Part shown: piece after piece, positions 1 to 7,991 of the stretch
Layout of the letters: every line of letters begins with the position of its first letter
Position numbering within the stretch: the stretch's first letter is position 1
Assembly: GCA_016717855.1 (NCBI GenBank)
Contig: JADKEV010000035.1
Location: 1-64,000 of the forward strand
Reading direction: 5' to 3'
DNA: 64,000 nt
Source: Betaproteobacteria bacterium
GTDB lineage: Bacteria > Pseudomonadota > Gammaproteobacteria > Burkholderiales > Casimicrobiaceae
Notes under the pieces: generated by a model
What the model saw: the letters and a program-made list of their open reading frames with translations, nothing else
The model's database searches: none
What the model was told of the DNA's origin: nothing
Made by a program: the position numbers and the translations under genes

Positions 1-2
1 AC

Positions 3-281
3 GAGATGGCCGCCGTCCAGCGTCTGCGGCAGGCCGAGGCCCAGCGCGGCGCCGCCCAGCAGCAACAACGCGACGGCTACTTCGCCAATCAGCAGGAAGC
101 CGGGCGCGGCCTGATGGGCCAGAGCACCTTCCGCGCCGGAAACGGTTCGCAGGTCGTCCTGCCGCATACATGGCAAGCCAATACGAGCCATGAATACCAG
201 GGCAACACGTACCACGTGAACGCATCGGGCCAGTACTACGTGCGCGCCAGCAACGGCTGGTGGTACCCGCTCGCTCGTTGA
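3..281 (+). CDS. C-terminal part of an unrecognised protein (5' truncated by window edge)
   Basis: The reading frame is open to the left edge and ends with a TGA at 279-281, so only the last ~92 residues are visible. The first part is rich in Q, A and R (coiled-coil-like). The end is rich in Y, W, N and G and finishes with NGWWYPLAR. No domain is recognised. The aromatic C-terminus looks like a small secreted or envelope protein, but the N-terminus that would show a signal peptide lies outside the window. The ATG at position 6 is probably internal. Confidence 0.5.
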   Translation, partial: EMAAVQRLRQAEAQRGAAQQQQRDGYFANQQEAGRGLMGQSTFRAGNGSQVVLPHTWQANTSHEYQGNTYHVNASGQYYVRASNGWWYPLAR

Positions 282-301
282 GGGATCACGGAAAACTTCC
301 T

Positions 302-1621
302 ATGAGCGCGCGCCCGAACTTCATCTTCATCCTCGCCGACGATCTCGGGTCGGCGGACCTGGGCTGCTACGGCGGCGCGGGGGCGCCGTTTGACGTGTCA
401 CCCAACATCGACCGCCTCGCCCGCGAGGGTCTGCGTTTCACGCACGCGCTGGCGAACTCGCCGGTCTGCTCGCCGACCCGCTTCGCGCTGCTGACCGGGC
501 GCTACCAGTACCGCTTTCGCGGCGCCGCCGAGGAACCGCTGGGCACGGCCGAGCGCGGCAGCAGCGTGCTTGGCCTGCCGCCGGAGATCCCGACGCTGGC
601 CAGCCGCCTGCGCGCCGCCGGCTATCGCACGGCGCTGACGGGCAAATGGCACCTTGGCTTCCCGCCCGCGTTCGGTCCGCGGCAGAGCGGCTACGACTAC
701 TTTTTCGGCGCCACCGCGGGGGCGGTCGACTACTTCACCCACAAGGACTCGCGCGGCGTCCACGACCTGTGGGAGAACGAAACCGCGGTTCACGAGGACG
801 GCTACTTCACCGATCTGGTCAGCGACCGCGCGGTGGACTGGATAGCCGGGCAGTCGCCGGCGCAGCCGTTCCTGCTCTCGGTCCACTACACGGCGCCGCA
901 CTGGCCGTGGGAGACGCGCGAGGACCGCGCCGAGGCGGAGCGCATCAGCCCGAGGATCAGCCACAACGACGGCGGTTCGCTGGCCAAGTACTGGCGGATG
1001 ATCCACCACATGGACGAGGGCATCGGCCGCATCCTGGCCGCGCTGGAAGCGCAGGGCGTCGCCGAGAACACGCTGGTGATCTTCACCAGCGACAACGGCG
1101 GCGAGCGCTTCTCGAACAACTGGCCGTTCGTCGGCGGCAAGATGGATCTGCTCGAAGGCGGCTTGCGCGTGCCGCTCGCCATGCGCTGGCCAGCACGGAT
1201 CCGCCCCGGCGGCGTCTCGGCGACGCCGAACCTGACGATGGACTGGACCGCGACCATGCTCGCCGCGGCAGGCGTGGCGGACGATCCCGCGGCGCCGCTG
1301 GACGGTATCGACATGGCCGCGGTGCTCGCCGACCCCGCGCTCGATCCGCCGCGCAAGCTGTACTGGCGGATGAAGCACCGCCAACAGCGCGCGCTCCGCG
1401 ACGGGTGCTGGAAGTACCTCGCGATGGACGGGAACGAATACCTGTTCGACGTCGAAACCGACGCCCGCGAGCGGGCGAACCTGGCCAGGCGCCAGCCCGG
1501 ACGCCTGGCCGCGATGCGCGCCGACTGGGAAGCGTGGGCGGCGACGATGCCGGGGATTCCGCCCGAGGCACAGGTGCATCTGGTCTACGGGCCGGCGGAT
1601 ATGCCGCGGGCGACTGGGTAA
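302..1621 (+). CDS. Type I (formylglycine-dependent) sulfatase
   Basis: Arylsulfatase/alkaline-phosphatase superfamily hydrolase, predicted to cleave sulfate esters. N-terminal metal-binding Asp pair in ILADDLG (residues 13-14). The sulfatase signature CSPTR lies at residues 56-60, with Cys56 the residue converted to formylglycine; the usual LLTG follows. GKWHLG is at 114-119 and a DNGG metal-binding segment near 264. Length of 439 aa is normal. The ATG at 302 is preferred over an in-frame ATG at 260, which lies inside the previous gene. No signal peptide is visible from this start, so the enzyme may be cytoplasmic. No sulfatase-maturating enzyme lies nearby. The substrate cannot be read from the sequence. 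Confidence 0.9.
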   Translation: MSARPNFIFILADDLGSADLGCYGGAGAPFDVSPNIDRLAREGLRFTHALANSPVCSPTRFALLTGRYQYRFRGAAEEPLGTAERGSSVLGLPPEIPTLASRLRAAGYRTALTGKWHLGFPPAFGPRQSGYDYFFGATAGAVDYFTHKDSRGVHDLWENETAVHEDGYFTDLVSDRAVDWIAGQSPAQPFLLSVHYTAPHWPWETREDRAEAERISPRISHNDGGSLAKYWRMIHHMDEGIGRILAALEAQGVAENTLVIFTSDNGGERFSNNWPFVGGKMDLLEGGLRVPLAMRWPARIRPGGVSATPNLTMDWTATMLAAAGVADDPAAPLDGIDMAAVLADPALDPPRKLYWRMKHRQQRALRDGCWKYLAMDGNEYLFDVETDARERANLARRQPGRLAAMRADWEAWAATMPGIPPEAQVHLVYGPADMPRATG

Positions 1622-1638
1622 GGCGAATATCGTTCGCC
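1622..1638. terminator. Short hairpin after the sulfatase gene
   Basis: GGCGAA-tatcg-TTCGCC is a perfect 6-bp stem with a 5-nt loop directly after the sulfatase stop codon. No T-run follows, so it is at best a weak terminator or an mRNA 3'-end stabiliser. Confidence 0.3.
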
Positions 1639-1669
1639 CGCGCGTGGAGCTGGCGGTTTGAGCCGGCGC

Positions 1670-1699
1670 TTGACTGCCGCCACAGCGGCCATATATATT
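1670..1699 (+). promoter_or_regulatory. Predicted sigma70 promoter of vapBC
   Basis: TTGACT (1670-1675) and TATATT (1694-1699) are separated by 18 bp, in an AT-rich island that stands out from the GC-rich surroundings. Transcription would start near 1706, upstream of the palindrome at 1721-1734 and the vapB start. Confidence 0.5.
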
Positions 1700-1720
1700 A
1701 GGGGTCACAATATAACGCAG

Positions 1721-1734
1721 TATGGGTACCCATA
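1721..1734. promoter_or_regulatory. Palindromic operator candidate of vapBC
   Basis: TATGGGTACCCATA is a perfect 14-bp palindrome overlapping the preferred vapB ATG (1734). VapB/VapBC complexes usually repress their own promoter by binding such palindromes. Its position just after the predicted transcription start fits that role. Confidence 0.5.
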
Positions 1735-1979
1735 TGAAGACGACGATCGAACTCTCCGATGCCCTGCTGGCTGAAGCCAAAGAGGTCGCGGCGCGCGAGG
1801 GTGTCACGATGCGCACGCTCATCGAACAGGGACTGCGGTACGCGCTCACCCAACACGCGCAGCGGGGTCAGTTTCGCCTGCGCAAGGCGACTTTCAAGGG
1901 GCGCGGCCTGAGCGCGACGGCGCAAGGCGTCGGCTGGGATCAATTGCGTGAGCAGGCCTATGCGGGGCGAGGCGGGTGA
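1734..1979 (+). CDS. vapB: VapB-type antitoxin
   Basis: 81-residue protein starting MKTTIELSDALLAEAKEVAA, the ribbon-helix-helix-like DNA-binding N-terminus of type II antitoxins. The basic, poorly structured C-terminus (GRGLSATAQGVGWDQLRE) would wrap the toxin. An in-frame ATG at 1722 is possible, but it lies in the operator palindrome, so 1734 is chosen. The stop codon overlaps the GTG start of the toxin gene (GTGA), which indicates translational coupling. A decayed copy of the C-terminal segment occurs at 4711-4794. Confidence 0.85.
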   Translation: MKTTIELSDALLAEAKEVAAREGVTMRTLIEQGLRYALTQHAQRGQFRLRKATFKGRGLSATAQGVGWDQLREQAYAGRGG

Positions 1980-2410
1980 TCGCCGTCGACACCAATATCC
2001 TGGTCTACGCGCATCGCGAGGACTCGGAATGGCATCAGGCCGCCTGGCAGCGGTTGGCGGAACTCGCCGAGGGACGCGCGGCGTGGGCGATTCCCTGGCC
2101 GTGCATTCACGAGTTCCTGGCGATCGTGACGCATCCGAAGATCTTCGCCCCGCCGACCCCGCTGGCGAGGGCGCTCGACCAGGTTGACGCGTGGGTCGAG
2201 TCGCCGTCGCTCACCCTTCTCGCGGAGTCGCAGGTGCATTGGGAAAGGCTGCGCGGGCTATTGCTGGCCGGCAAAGTCGCAGGCCCCAAAGTCCACGACG
2301 CGCGCATCGCGGCCTTGTGCCTGCAGCATCGCGTCAAGCAGCTTTGGTCCGCAGACCACGACTTTGGGCGCTTTTCCGAGTTGGCCGTCGTGAATCCGCT
2401 GGTCGCCTGA
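1976..2410 (+). CDS. vapC: VapC-type PIN-domain toxin (ribonuclease)
   Basis: 144 residues with a PIN fold. The acidic metal-binding residues are visible: Asp5 in AVDTNILVY, Glu46 in CIHEFL, Asp108 in VHDARIAAL, and Asp127/Asp129 in WSADHDFGRF. VapC toxins cut RNA with Mg2+ and are neutralised by VapB. Translation starts at GTG 1976, overlapping the vapB stop. A second copy, interrupted by a stop codon, lies at 4791-5222. Confidence 0.9.
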   Translation: MIAVDTNILVYAHREDSEWHQAAWQRLAELAEGRAAWAIPWPCIHEFLAIVTHPKIFAPPTPLARALDQVDAWVESPSLTLLAESQVHWERLRGLLLAGKVAGPKVHDARIAALCLQHRVKQLWSADHDFGRFSELAVVNPLVA

Positions 2411-2460
2411 GGTTCTCCGGCAAGTAGAACTTCTCGCGCCGGATTTACAGGGAGGACTTG

Positions 2461-4611
2461 ATGAAGGCTGGATGGGCATTGGCCACCATTACCGCCGCAT
2501 CGGCGCTGGTCGCGGACACGACTGCTGCGCCGGCGGCGCTCGCCGCCTCTCAACGCACCGCCCCGCAAGTCACGATCGGCGCCACCGACATCGGCGGCGT
2601 CGTCTCCGGACCCAAAGGCCCGGAAGCCGGCGTCTGGGTGATCGCCGAAACCACCGAGCTGCCGACGAAGTTCGCGCGGATCGTCGTCACCGACGAGCGG
2701 GGCCGCTACCTGATCCCCGGCCTGCCGGCGGCGAACTACAGCGTCTGGGTGCGTGGCTACGGGCTGGTCGATTCGCCGAAGCTGCGCGCGAAGCCGGGGC
2801 AGCATCTGAATCATGCGCCGGTGCCGGCGCCCAATGCCGCGGCGGCGGCGCACTACTATCCGGCGATCTACTGGTATTCGATGATGAAGATCCCGCCGGC
2901 GAGCGCATTCGGAGGCAAGAGCGGCATCCCGGAGAAGATGACGCAGATCGACTGGCTCAAGCAAATGAAAAGCATCGGCTGCATCGGCTGCCACCAGCTG
3001 GGCCAGGAGTCGACCCGCACGATTCCCGCGCAGTTCGGCTCGTTCGCTTCGGGCCGGGACGCTTGGATGCGGCGCATCCAATCCGGCCAGTCGGGCGAAA
3101 TGATGATCCAGCAGCTCGCCGGGAATTTCGGCGGTGTGCCATTCGACTATCTCGGCGACTGGACCGACCGCATCGCGAAGGGCGATTTGCCCCATGCCAA
3201 GCCGCCGCGGCCGCAAGGGGTCGAGCGCAACATTGTCATCACCTCGTGGGAATGGCACAACGACCGCCAGTATCTGCACGACCTGATCGCCTCCGACCGG
3301 CGGCAGCCGACGGTCAACGCGTACGGCCCGCTCTACGGCGCGCCTGAATACAGCACGGACGTGATGCCCATCCTCGATCCCAAGACGCACACGGTGACGA
3401 CGTTCAAGTTGCCCGTGCGCGACGCGGACATGCCCGAGTCGCTCGGTCCCGGACATGCGGCGTCCGTCAAGCCATTGCAGCCGTCGGCTTACTGGGGCGA
3501 GGAAAAAATCTGGGACACCCGCGCCAACAACCACAACTCGATGTTCGACCGGCAGGGCCGGGTGTGGCTGTCGGCCACGGTGCGCGGCACCGGCAACCCG
3601 GCGTTCTGCAAGAAAGACTCGGAGCATCCGTCGGCGAAGGTGTTTCCGCTGGAGCGCTCGTCGCGGCAGGTGGCGCTGTTCGACCCGAAGACGATGAAGT
3701 ACACCTTCGTCGACACCTGCTTCGGCACCCATCATCCGCAGTTCGGGTACGACGCCAGCGACACGCTGTGGCTCTCCGGCAGCGGACCGGTGGCGGGCTG
3801 GGTCAACACCAAGGTGTTCGACGAGACCGGCGACGCCGCGAAGGCGCAGGGCTGGTCGCCATTCGTGCTGGATACCAACGGCAATGGCAGGCGCGACGAC
3901 TGGGCCGAACCGAACCAGCCCGTCGACCCGGCGAAGGACAAGCGGATCGCCGGCGGGCCCTATGCGGTGATGCCGAGCCCGGTCGATGGCTCGATCTGGT
4001 ACACGGTCGGCGTCTTCGGCGGGACACCGGCAGTGCTGCGCTTCGTGCCGGAGACGGGGCTGTCGGAAATCTACAACGTGCCCGCGCCGGGATTCGGCAT
4101 TCGCGGCGGCGACATCGACAAGAACGGCGTGGTCTGGGCGTCGCTCTCCAGCGGGCATCTCGGCAGCTTCGACCGCAGGAAGTGCAAGGGCCCGCTCAAC
4201 GGCCCGCAGGCGACCGGCAACCACTGTCCAGAGGGCTGGGCGTTCTATCAGTATCCGGGGCCGGGCTTCGCAGGGCTGGGCAACAACAGCGCCGAGTCGA
4301 GCTACTACACCTGGGTCGACCAGCACAACACCTCGGGCCTGGGCGAGAACATCCCGATGTCCACCGCCAATCTCAACGACGGCTTCGTCGCGCTGAAGGA
4401 CGGCAAGATGGTCATCATTCGCATCCCGTATCCGCTGGGTTTCTACGCCAAGGGCTTCGACGGGCGGATCGACGATCCGAACGCGGGGTGGAAGGGGCGC
4501 GGGCTGTGGAGCACCAGCGGCGACCGCACGCCGTGGCTGATGGAAGGCGGCAAGGGCGCCAAGCCGCGGGCGGTGCACATCCAGTTCCGGCCGGGGCCGC
4601 TGGCGAATTGA
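2461..4611 (+). CDS. Secreted carboxypeptidase-regulatory-like/beta-propeller protein with one CxxCH haem motif
   Basis: 716-residue exported protein. An N-terminal hydrophobic Ala-rich signal peptide (about residues 1-29) is followed by a carboxypeptidase-regulatory-like beta-sandwich (GRYLIPGLPAANYSVWVRGY, about 80-100). A single haem c-binding motif CIGCH lies at 174-178. The rest is a long region with streptogramin-lyase/NHL-like propeller blades (for example WLSATVRG, WYTVGVFGG, VWASLSSG). A GGGAGGA Shine-Dalgarno just upstream selects ATG 2461 over TTG 2458. The function is unknown; a periplasmic redox or lyase role is inference. It stands alone between the two VapBC copies. Confidence 0.75.
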   Translation: MKAGWALATITAASALVADTTAAPAALAASQRTAPQVTIGATDIGGVVSGPKGPEAGVWVIAETTELPTKFARIVVTDERGRYLIPGLPAANYSVWVRGYGLVDSPKLRAKPGQHLNHAPVPAPNAAAAAHYYPAIYWYSMMKIPPASAFGGKSGIPEKMTQIDWLKQMKSIGCIGCHQLGQESTRTIPAQFGSFASGRDAWMRRIQSGQSGEMMIQQLAGNFGGVPFDYLGDWTDRIAKGDLPHAKPPRPQGVERNIVITSWEWHNDRQYLHDLIASDRRQPTVNAYGPLYGAPEYSTDVMPILDPKTHTVTTFKLPVRDADMPESLGPGHAASVKPLQPSAYWGEEKIWDTRANNHNSMFDRQGRVWLSATVRGTGNPAFCKKDSEHPSAKVFPLERSSRQVALFDPKTMKYTFVDTCFGTHHPQFGYDASDTLWLSGSGPVAGWVNTKVFDETGDAAKAQGWSPFVLDTNGNGRRDDWAEPNQPVDPAKDKRIAGGPYAVMPSPVDGSIWYTVGVFGGTPAVLRFVPETGLSEIYNVPAPGFGIRGGDIDKNGVVWASLSSGHLGSFDRRKCKGPLNGPQATGNHCPEGWAFYQYPGPGFAGLGNNSAESSYYTWVDQHNTSGLGENIPMSTANLNDGFVALKDGKMVIIRIPYPLGFYAKGFDGRIDDPNAGWKGRGLWSTSGDRTPWLMEGGKGAKPRAVHIQFRPGPLAN

Positions 4612-4710
4612 GCGGCGCGCCGATAGCGGAGGCGGCAGGCAGCGGACAGCCAGGCCAGTGCTGGCGGCGGCGCCGCAGCGCGAGCCCGATCCGGGCTTCC
4701 GGTTCGTCAA

Positions 4711-4794
4711 TCAGGGCGCGGCGGCAACGAGACCGCGCGTGGCGCCAGCTGGGACCAGCTGCGCGAGCGGGCCTACGAGGGGCGGGACGGGTGA
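4711..4794 (+). pseudogene. Relic of a vapB antitoxin C-terminus
   Basis: Translation in the frame ending at TGA 4792-4794 gives GASWDQLRERAYEGRDG, matching the end of the intact VapB at 1734-1979 (GVGWDQLREQAYAGRGG). The similarity extends a little upstream (GRGGNETARG against GRGLSATAQG). Before that the match is lost or shifts frame, and no start codon or DNA-binding N-terminus remains. The GTGA overlap with the following toxin copy is preserved. Confidence 0.75.
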
Positions 4795-5222
4795 TCGCCA
4801 TCGACACCAGCATTCTGGTTTACGCGCATCGCGAGGACTCGGAGTGGCATGAGGCCGCCTATCGGCGGCTGGCGGAGCTTGCCGAGGGACGCGCGTCGTG
4901 GGCGATTCCCTGGCCATGCATTTACGAATTCCTGGCGATCGTGACCCATCCGAAGATCTTCACGCCGCCCACGCCACTCGCGCGGGCGCTTGACCAGGTG
5001 GACGCGTGGACCGAGTCGCCGTCGCTCAACTTTCTCGCAGAATCGCAGGTGCACTGGGATCGTCTGCGAGGGTTGCTGGTGGCCGGCAAGGTTACGGGTC
5101 CCAGGGCCCACGACGCGCGCATCGCGGCTTTGTGCCTGCAGCGCGGCGTGAAGCAGCTCTAGTCCGCCGATCGCGACTTCGGCCGCTTTCCCGAATTGAC
5201 CGTGGTGAATCCGCAGGTCGCC
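4791..5222 (+). pseudogene. Second vapC copy interrupted by a nonsense codon
   Basis: Close paralogue of the intact toxin at 1976-2410: MIAIDTSILVYAHREDSEWH and AIPWPCIYEFLAIVTHPKIF against near-identical segments. The codon matching Trp124 (TGG) is TAG here (5160-5162). Reading on in frame gives SADRDFGRFPELTVVNPQVA and a stop at 5222. The truncated product would lose the last acidic metal-site residues (SAD.DFGRF), so it is probably inactive. With its antitoxin also degraded, this is a decayed duplicate module. A single sequencing error could explain the TAG but not the antitoxin loss. Confidence 0.8.
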
Positions 5223-5417
5223 TGACGCTTTCCAATGCTACGCCTTGCGGCGTGACCGGGCGAGAGGCCGCGTGTGGCGCCGGAGCACCAGCCAGACTTG
5301 CACCGCACTCACATGGCGACCGGCCACAAGGAAGGCTGGCCAGGGAGAAAACGGGTCAGGCTGGAACAGTACCCGGCCAATTCGAAAAGACACCAGGCCC
5401 GCGAGAAGAGGGCCCTG

Positions 5418-6395
5418 CTACTCGGCGACGATCTTCGCTTGCCGCACCAGCCCGCCCCACTTTTGCGCCTCGCTGTGGACGAAGGCCTCCAGTTGTTCCG
5501 GCGTGCCGCTGGTGGGCTGGATGCCGAGCTCGACCATGCGCTTGCGTGTGTCGGGCTCCGCCAGGATGGCGACGATGTGGCCATTGAGGAAGTTGACGAT
5601 CTCCCTGGGCGTGCCGCGCGGCGCCATCAGCGCGTTCCATGGGGCCAGGTCGAAGCCGGGGACCCCGGCCTCGGCCAGCGTGGGCACGTTGGGCACGGCC
5701 TCGAAGCGCTTGCCGGTGGTTACGGCCAGTGGCTTGATCTTGCCGGCGGCCACTTGCGGCAGCGAGGCGCTGACGGTGTCGATGGTGAGCTGGATGCGGC
5801 CGCCGATGAGGTCGATGAAGGCCGGGCCGCTGCCCTTGTAGTTGACAGGGAAGAGCTCAGCCTTGGCAAGCTGGTTGAATAGCTGCAGCATGACTCGCGC
5901 CGAAGTGCTGGGGATGGCGACGTTGAGGGTGCCGGGGCTGGCCTTGGCGGCGTCCACGAGTTCGCGCACGTTCGATGCCGGCAGCGAAGGCGCGGCCGAC
6001 AGCATCATGGGCAGCGAGCCCACCATCGCCACAAACGTGAAGTCCTTGAGCGGGTCGAAGGGCATGTTGGCGTACATGGCGGCATTGGCCGCGTGCGTGG
6101 CATTCGTGCCCATGAGCAGGGTGTAGCCGTCGGGCGGAGCCTTGGCCGCGGTGTCGGCGCCGATGTTGCCGCCGGCGCCCGGCTTGTTGTCGACGAACAC
6201 CTGCTGCTTGACACGCTCCGACAGGCGTTGCGCGATCAGGCGCGACAGCACATCCGTGCCCTGGCCCGGCGTGCCGGTCACGACGAGCCGGATTTGCTTG
6301 TTGGGGTAAGCCTGGGCCGTGGCTTGGGCAGCGGCGGGACCGGCGGCGGCGATACCGTACAACGCGATGGCGGCGAAGGTAAGTGATGACTTCAA
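5418..6395 (-). CDS. Bug/TctC-family tripartite tricarboxylate transporter receptor
   Basis: 325-residue periplasmic solute-binding protein. Signal peptide with Ala-rich core (residues 1-24, ...PAAAQA). Family hallmarks are YPNKQIRLVVTGTPGQGTDV near the N-terminus, FVDNKPGAGGNIGAD, and FDPLKDFTFVAMV. Bug proteins bind carboxylates or other small organic acids for TctAB or act as sensors. No TctAB membrane subunits are present in this window. It is the last gene of a minus-strand operon after the CitE-like and CMD-like genes, so the ligand is probably the substrate of those enzymes. Confidence 0.9.
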   Translation of the reverse strand: MKSSLTFAAIALYGIAAAGPAAAQATAQAYPNKQIRLVVTGTPGQGTDVLSRLIAQRLSERVKQQVFVDNKPGAGGNIGADTAAKAPPDGYTLLMGTNATHAANAAMYANMPFDPLKDFTFVAMVGSLPMMLSAAPSLPASNVRELVDAAKASPGTLNVAIPSTSARVMLQLFNQLAKAELFPVNYKGSGPAFIDLIGGRIQLTIDTVSASLPQVAAGKIKPLAVTTGKRFEAVPNVPTLAEAGVPGFDLAPWNALMAPRGTPREIVNFLNGHIVAILAEPDTRKRMVELGIQPTSGTPEQLEAFVHSEAQKWGGLVRQAKIVAE

Positions 6396-6428
6396 TTTAT
6401 TCTCCAGGGTATGGGGATCGGGGTGCGA

Positions 6429-6935
6429 TCAGCGGTTTCCAGGCTTGGGTGCGCGCGACCGGCTCCGGGGCGGTTGTGAGGTCTCGGGCGTGGCGTCACT
6501 CCGCTTCGGTGCGGACGCTCCGGTTTTGGGCGCAGCCTGGGTCCGGACCTCGATCAGGCGCTTGGCCTCGTCGAGCACCTTGTACCCCGTCTGTCCCCAG
6601 GTGGTGATGCCGCACACGTTCATGACCTGGATCAGCGCCTCGGCGAGTTCGGGCACGGTCAGGCCCTGGTCAACCGCCGCGCGCAAATGGTTGTTGGCGC
6701 CGGCAAGATTGCCGGTGGCCGTATCGAGCACTACGTAAATGAGTTCCTTGGTCTTCAGGTCCAGGGCGCCCTCGCCGGCCGGCTTGTAAAGATAGTCCTT
6801 GAACTGCTGATAGGCAACGAGCGCTTCGGGCGCATAGTCGGCCATCGCGCGGATCGGCTCGGGCAGCACGCCCAGCACCGCCAGGTAATGCGCCTTGGCG
6901 CGTTCGACATCGGCTTTCAGGGTCTTGCTGGTCAT
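6429..6935 (-). CDS. Carboxymuconolactone decarboxylase/AhpD-like family protein
   Basis: 168 residues. The core has the CMD fold (FKDYLYKPAGEGALDLKTKE, then IYVVLDTATGNLAGANNHLR). The typical AhpD Cys-x2-Cys pair is absent: the site reads TGNLAGANNH, so a thiol peroxidase role is unlikely. The last ~30 residues are a Lys/Arg/Pro-rich tail. The start is set by the GGAAGGAG Shine-Dalgarno before ATG 6935. It begins 16 bp after the CitE-like gene and is followed by the Bug receptor, so the three form one operon. A decarboxylase or lactonase-like role is inferred from context only. Confidence 0.75.
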   Translation of the reverse strand: MTSKTLKADVERAKAHYLAVLGVLPEPIRAMADYAPEALVAYQQFKDYLYKPAGEGALDLKTKELIYVVLDTATGNLAGANNHLRAAVDQGLTVPELAEALIQVMNVCGITTWGQTGYKVLDEAKRLIEVRTQAAPKTGASAPKRSDATPETSQPPRSRSRAPKPGNR

Positions 6936-6951
6936 CGTGCACTCCTTCCGG

Positions 6952-7810
6952 TCAGCGCTGCGCCAGCGCAAGAATGTGCTCGCAGCGCTTGAGCAGCGGG
7001 CCGTCGATCATGCGGCCTTCGAAGTCGATGGTGCCGATGCCCTTGGCCTCGGCCGCGCGCGATGCCGCGACCAGGCGGCGGCTGAAGTCCACTTCCTCCT
7101 GGCTCGGGCTGAAGAGCGTGTTGGCCAGCGCCACCTGGCGGGGGTTCAGGCAGACCTTGCCGTCATAGCCAAGATCGCGTGCCTGGTTGGCATCCTGCCG
7201 AAAGCGCTCGTCGTCGTGGATCTCGAGGACGCCCTGGTCGATCGCGCCGATCCGCGCGGCCTTCGCCGCGAGAACGATGCGCGAACGCGCGTAAAGGACT
7301 TCGGTACCCCAGGAGTGCGGCGGGCCCCAGCAGGTCGGTCGCGAAATCTTCGGCGCCGAAGTACAAGGCCACCAGTCGCGGATCGCAAAAGGCGATTTCG
7401 GACACGTTCAGTACACCCAGTGCGGACTCGATGCCGCCGATGATCTTGAACTGGCGGCCCAACGCGGCCTCGGCCGGCGCCAGGATTTCGACGGCTGCCC
7501 GAAGTTCGGCCACTGAGCCCAGCTTGGGAATGACGACGCCGTCGGCGGCGGCGCCCGCGGCTACCGCCAGGTCCTTCGCGTAGTGTTCGCTGCGCGGGTG
7601 ATTGGTGCGCACGAACAGACCCTGGCTCAGTCCCTGTGCACGCAGTTGTTTCACCAGGTTGGGGAGGTTGTCCCGCGCGGCTTGCTTGAACTGCCCGGGT
7701 GTGCCGTCTTCCAGGTCCATGACGGAGCAGTCGGCCCCGAGCGTGGCGAACTTGCCGATGTACTCGGGGCGGTTGGCCGGCGCGATGAGCCAGCTGCGGA
7801 TTATTTCCAT
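6952..7810 (-). CDS. CitE/HpcH-type CoA-ester lyase (single-base frameshift)
   Basis: HpcH/HpaI aldolase/citrate lyase beta family. Visible motifs are SWLIAPANRPEYIGK, DLEDGTP (Mg2+/CoA site), FVRTNHP, VVIPKLGS, GGIESALGVLN and YFGAEDFATDLLG. After LLGP the frame is lost. Removing one C (plus-strand G/C run, 7321-7327) restores HSWGTEVLYARSRIVLAAKA through YDGKVCLNPRQVALANTLFS to the normal end (285 aa in total). Members cleave citryl-, malyl- or citramalyl-type CoA esters. First gene of an operon with the CMD-like and Bug genes, divergent from a CaiB CoA-transferase. Confidence 0.8.
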
Positions 7811-7991
7811 GACTTTCCTATGTTGTATACAGACGGCAGGTTGGACGGGCGGAGAGTGCCGGCAGTGCGAGAACGGAAACAGGCGGCGCGAACGACGCGC
7901 GATGACAATCCACTTTTTGCATGCTATTCTGCATCCAATTCTATTGCAACCTTGGGTTTGCGTCAACCCGCAACACGATGCTCGGAGAACT
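7811..7991. promoter_or_regulatory. Divergent control region between the citE-like and caiB-like genes
   Basis: This 181-bp region must hold both divergent promoters. It contains TTTTTGCATGC (7914-7924), which shares TTTTGCATGC with the 34-bp palindrome at 11144-11177 in front of another Bug gene. TGTATACA (7824-7831) is an 8-bp palindrome in the citE leader and resembles sites of FCD-type GntR regulators. GGAGA (7984-7988) is the caiB Shine-Dalgarno. The GntR gene at 9207 is the obvious candidate regulator. Confidence 0.45.

Noticed and set aside
260..301. Upstream ATG start for the sulfatase
   Set aside because: Lies inside the preceding gene and would add MVPARSLRDHGKLP before the conserved family start.
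398..1849. 483-codon minus-strand frame across the sulfatase
   Set aside because: Overlaps a clear sulfatase and the vapB promoter; no supporting features.
2107..4710. 867-codon open frame antisense to the haem-motif protein gene
   Set aside because: High-GC shadow frame: Arg/His/Pro-rich product with no domain, while the plus strand has a signal peptide, Shine-Dalgarno and recognisable motifs.
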